Of a stretch of DNA of 64,000 bases, positions 63,970 to 64,000 are shown piece after piece (the first letter of the stretch is position 1; every line of letters begins with the position of its first letter). Source of the DNA: Streptomyces sp. NBC_01549. GTDB taxonomy: Bacteria; Actinomycetota; Actinomycetes; Streptomycetales; Streptomycetaceae. Below the pieces are notes generated by a model. The model did not search any database. It saw nothing but the letters and a program-made list of their open reading frames with translations, and was not told the DNA's origin. A program made the translations under genes and the position numbers. Where the stretch lies: positions 3,436,501 through 3,500,500 of the forward strand of contig NZ_JAPEPW010000001.1 in the NCBI RefSeq assembly GCF_026339955.1, in the 5' to 3' direction.

Positions 63970-64000
63970 CCGGGAGCAATACCCACCGGACCGGCCTAAC

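Overview
The window is high-GC actinobacterial DNA and is almost certainly Streptomyces. Genes have strong GC bias at third positions and frequent GTG starts. The gene order phoR-phoP, carD, ispD-ispF, cysS, rlmB, msiK, tRNA-Thr, then terD, arfB, cdgB, nagA-nagK, otsB-otsA, thrC, csp, groEL2 is, from memory, the order of the S. coelicolor chromosome arm around SCO4229-SCO4297. No search was run.

Layout. 1-12 kb is core: the end of the PhoR sensor kinase, PhoP, a lipoprotein, the CarD RNA-polymerase-binding protein, the MEP isoprenoid genes ispD/ispF, cysS, an rRNA 2'-O-methyltransferase, a DoxX membrane protein, a sugar nucleotidyltransferase and MsiK, the shared ATPase of sugar ABC importers, followed by a tRNA-Thr(UGU). 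12.1-23.6 kb is accessory and is the most interesting part. It holds a VMAP-C-type protein with an N-terminal effector-associated-like domain, a giant SAV_2336-like/NB-ARC/TPR protein resembling FxsT, a trypsin-like protease with a C-terminal effector-associated domain plus a Trypco2 partner, and two copies of a [FxsA-like small precursor peptide + HExxH putative peptide beta-hydroxylase] pair. Three of the large genes carry rare TTA codons, which implies bldA control. No radical SAM FxsB-like enzyme is in the window.

23.7-39.2 kb is mixed: a frameshifted phosphotransferase with a 16 x 9 bp minisatellite, a rhomboid-like membrane protein, an FAD oxidoreductase, a GNAT, an MFS exporter followed by a quinone oxidoreductase with a textbook SoxR box, a pentapeptide-repeat protein, an M1 metallopeptidase, a GNAT-HAD fusion, a JAB/NTF2-VOC operon, TerD, ArfB, an ECF41-type sigma factor and a flavin reductase. 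39.5-57 kb returns to core: the diguanylate cyclase CdgB, a PfkB sugar kinase, nagK-nagA divergent from a sugar-binding lipoprotein with two DasR-like boxes between them, trehalose synthesis (otsB, otsA), GpgS, a SAM-I riboswitch controlling thrC-cysO, a cold-shock protein, and groEL2 behind two CIRCE operators. 55.9-64 kb holds an Old-Yellow-Enzyme, a type-B carboxylesterase, a Uma2 nuclease-like protein, a winged-helix protein, a DUF397/XRE-DUF5753 pair whose regulator is frameshifted, a small unknown gene, and a secreted tannase/feruloyl-esterase-like protein.

Links across the window: MsiK, the orphan sugar-binding lipoprotein and NagK/NagA belong to amino-sugar uptake and use, with DasR-like sites near both msiK and nagK. 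CdgB (c-di-GMP) and the TTA codons tie parts of the region to development. CIRCE, the cold-shock gene, the SoxR box and CarD cover stress responses. Long perfect palindromes act as probable bidirectional terminators between convergent genes.
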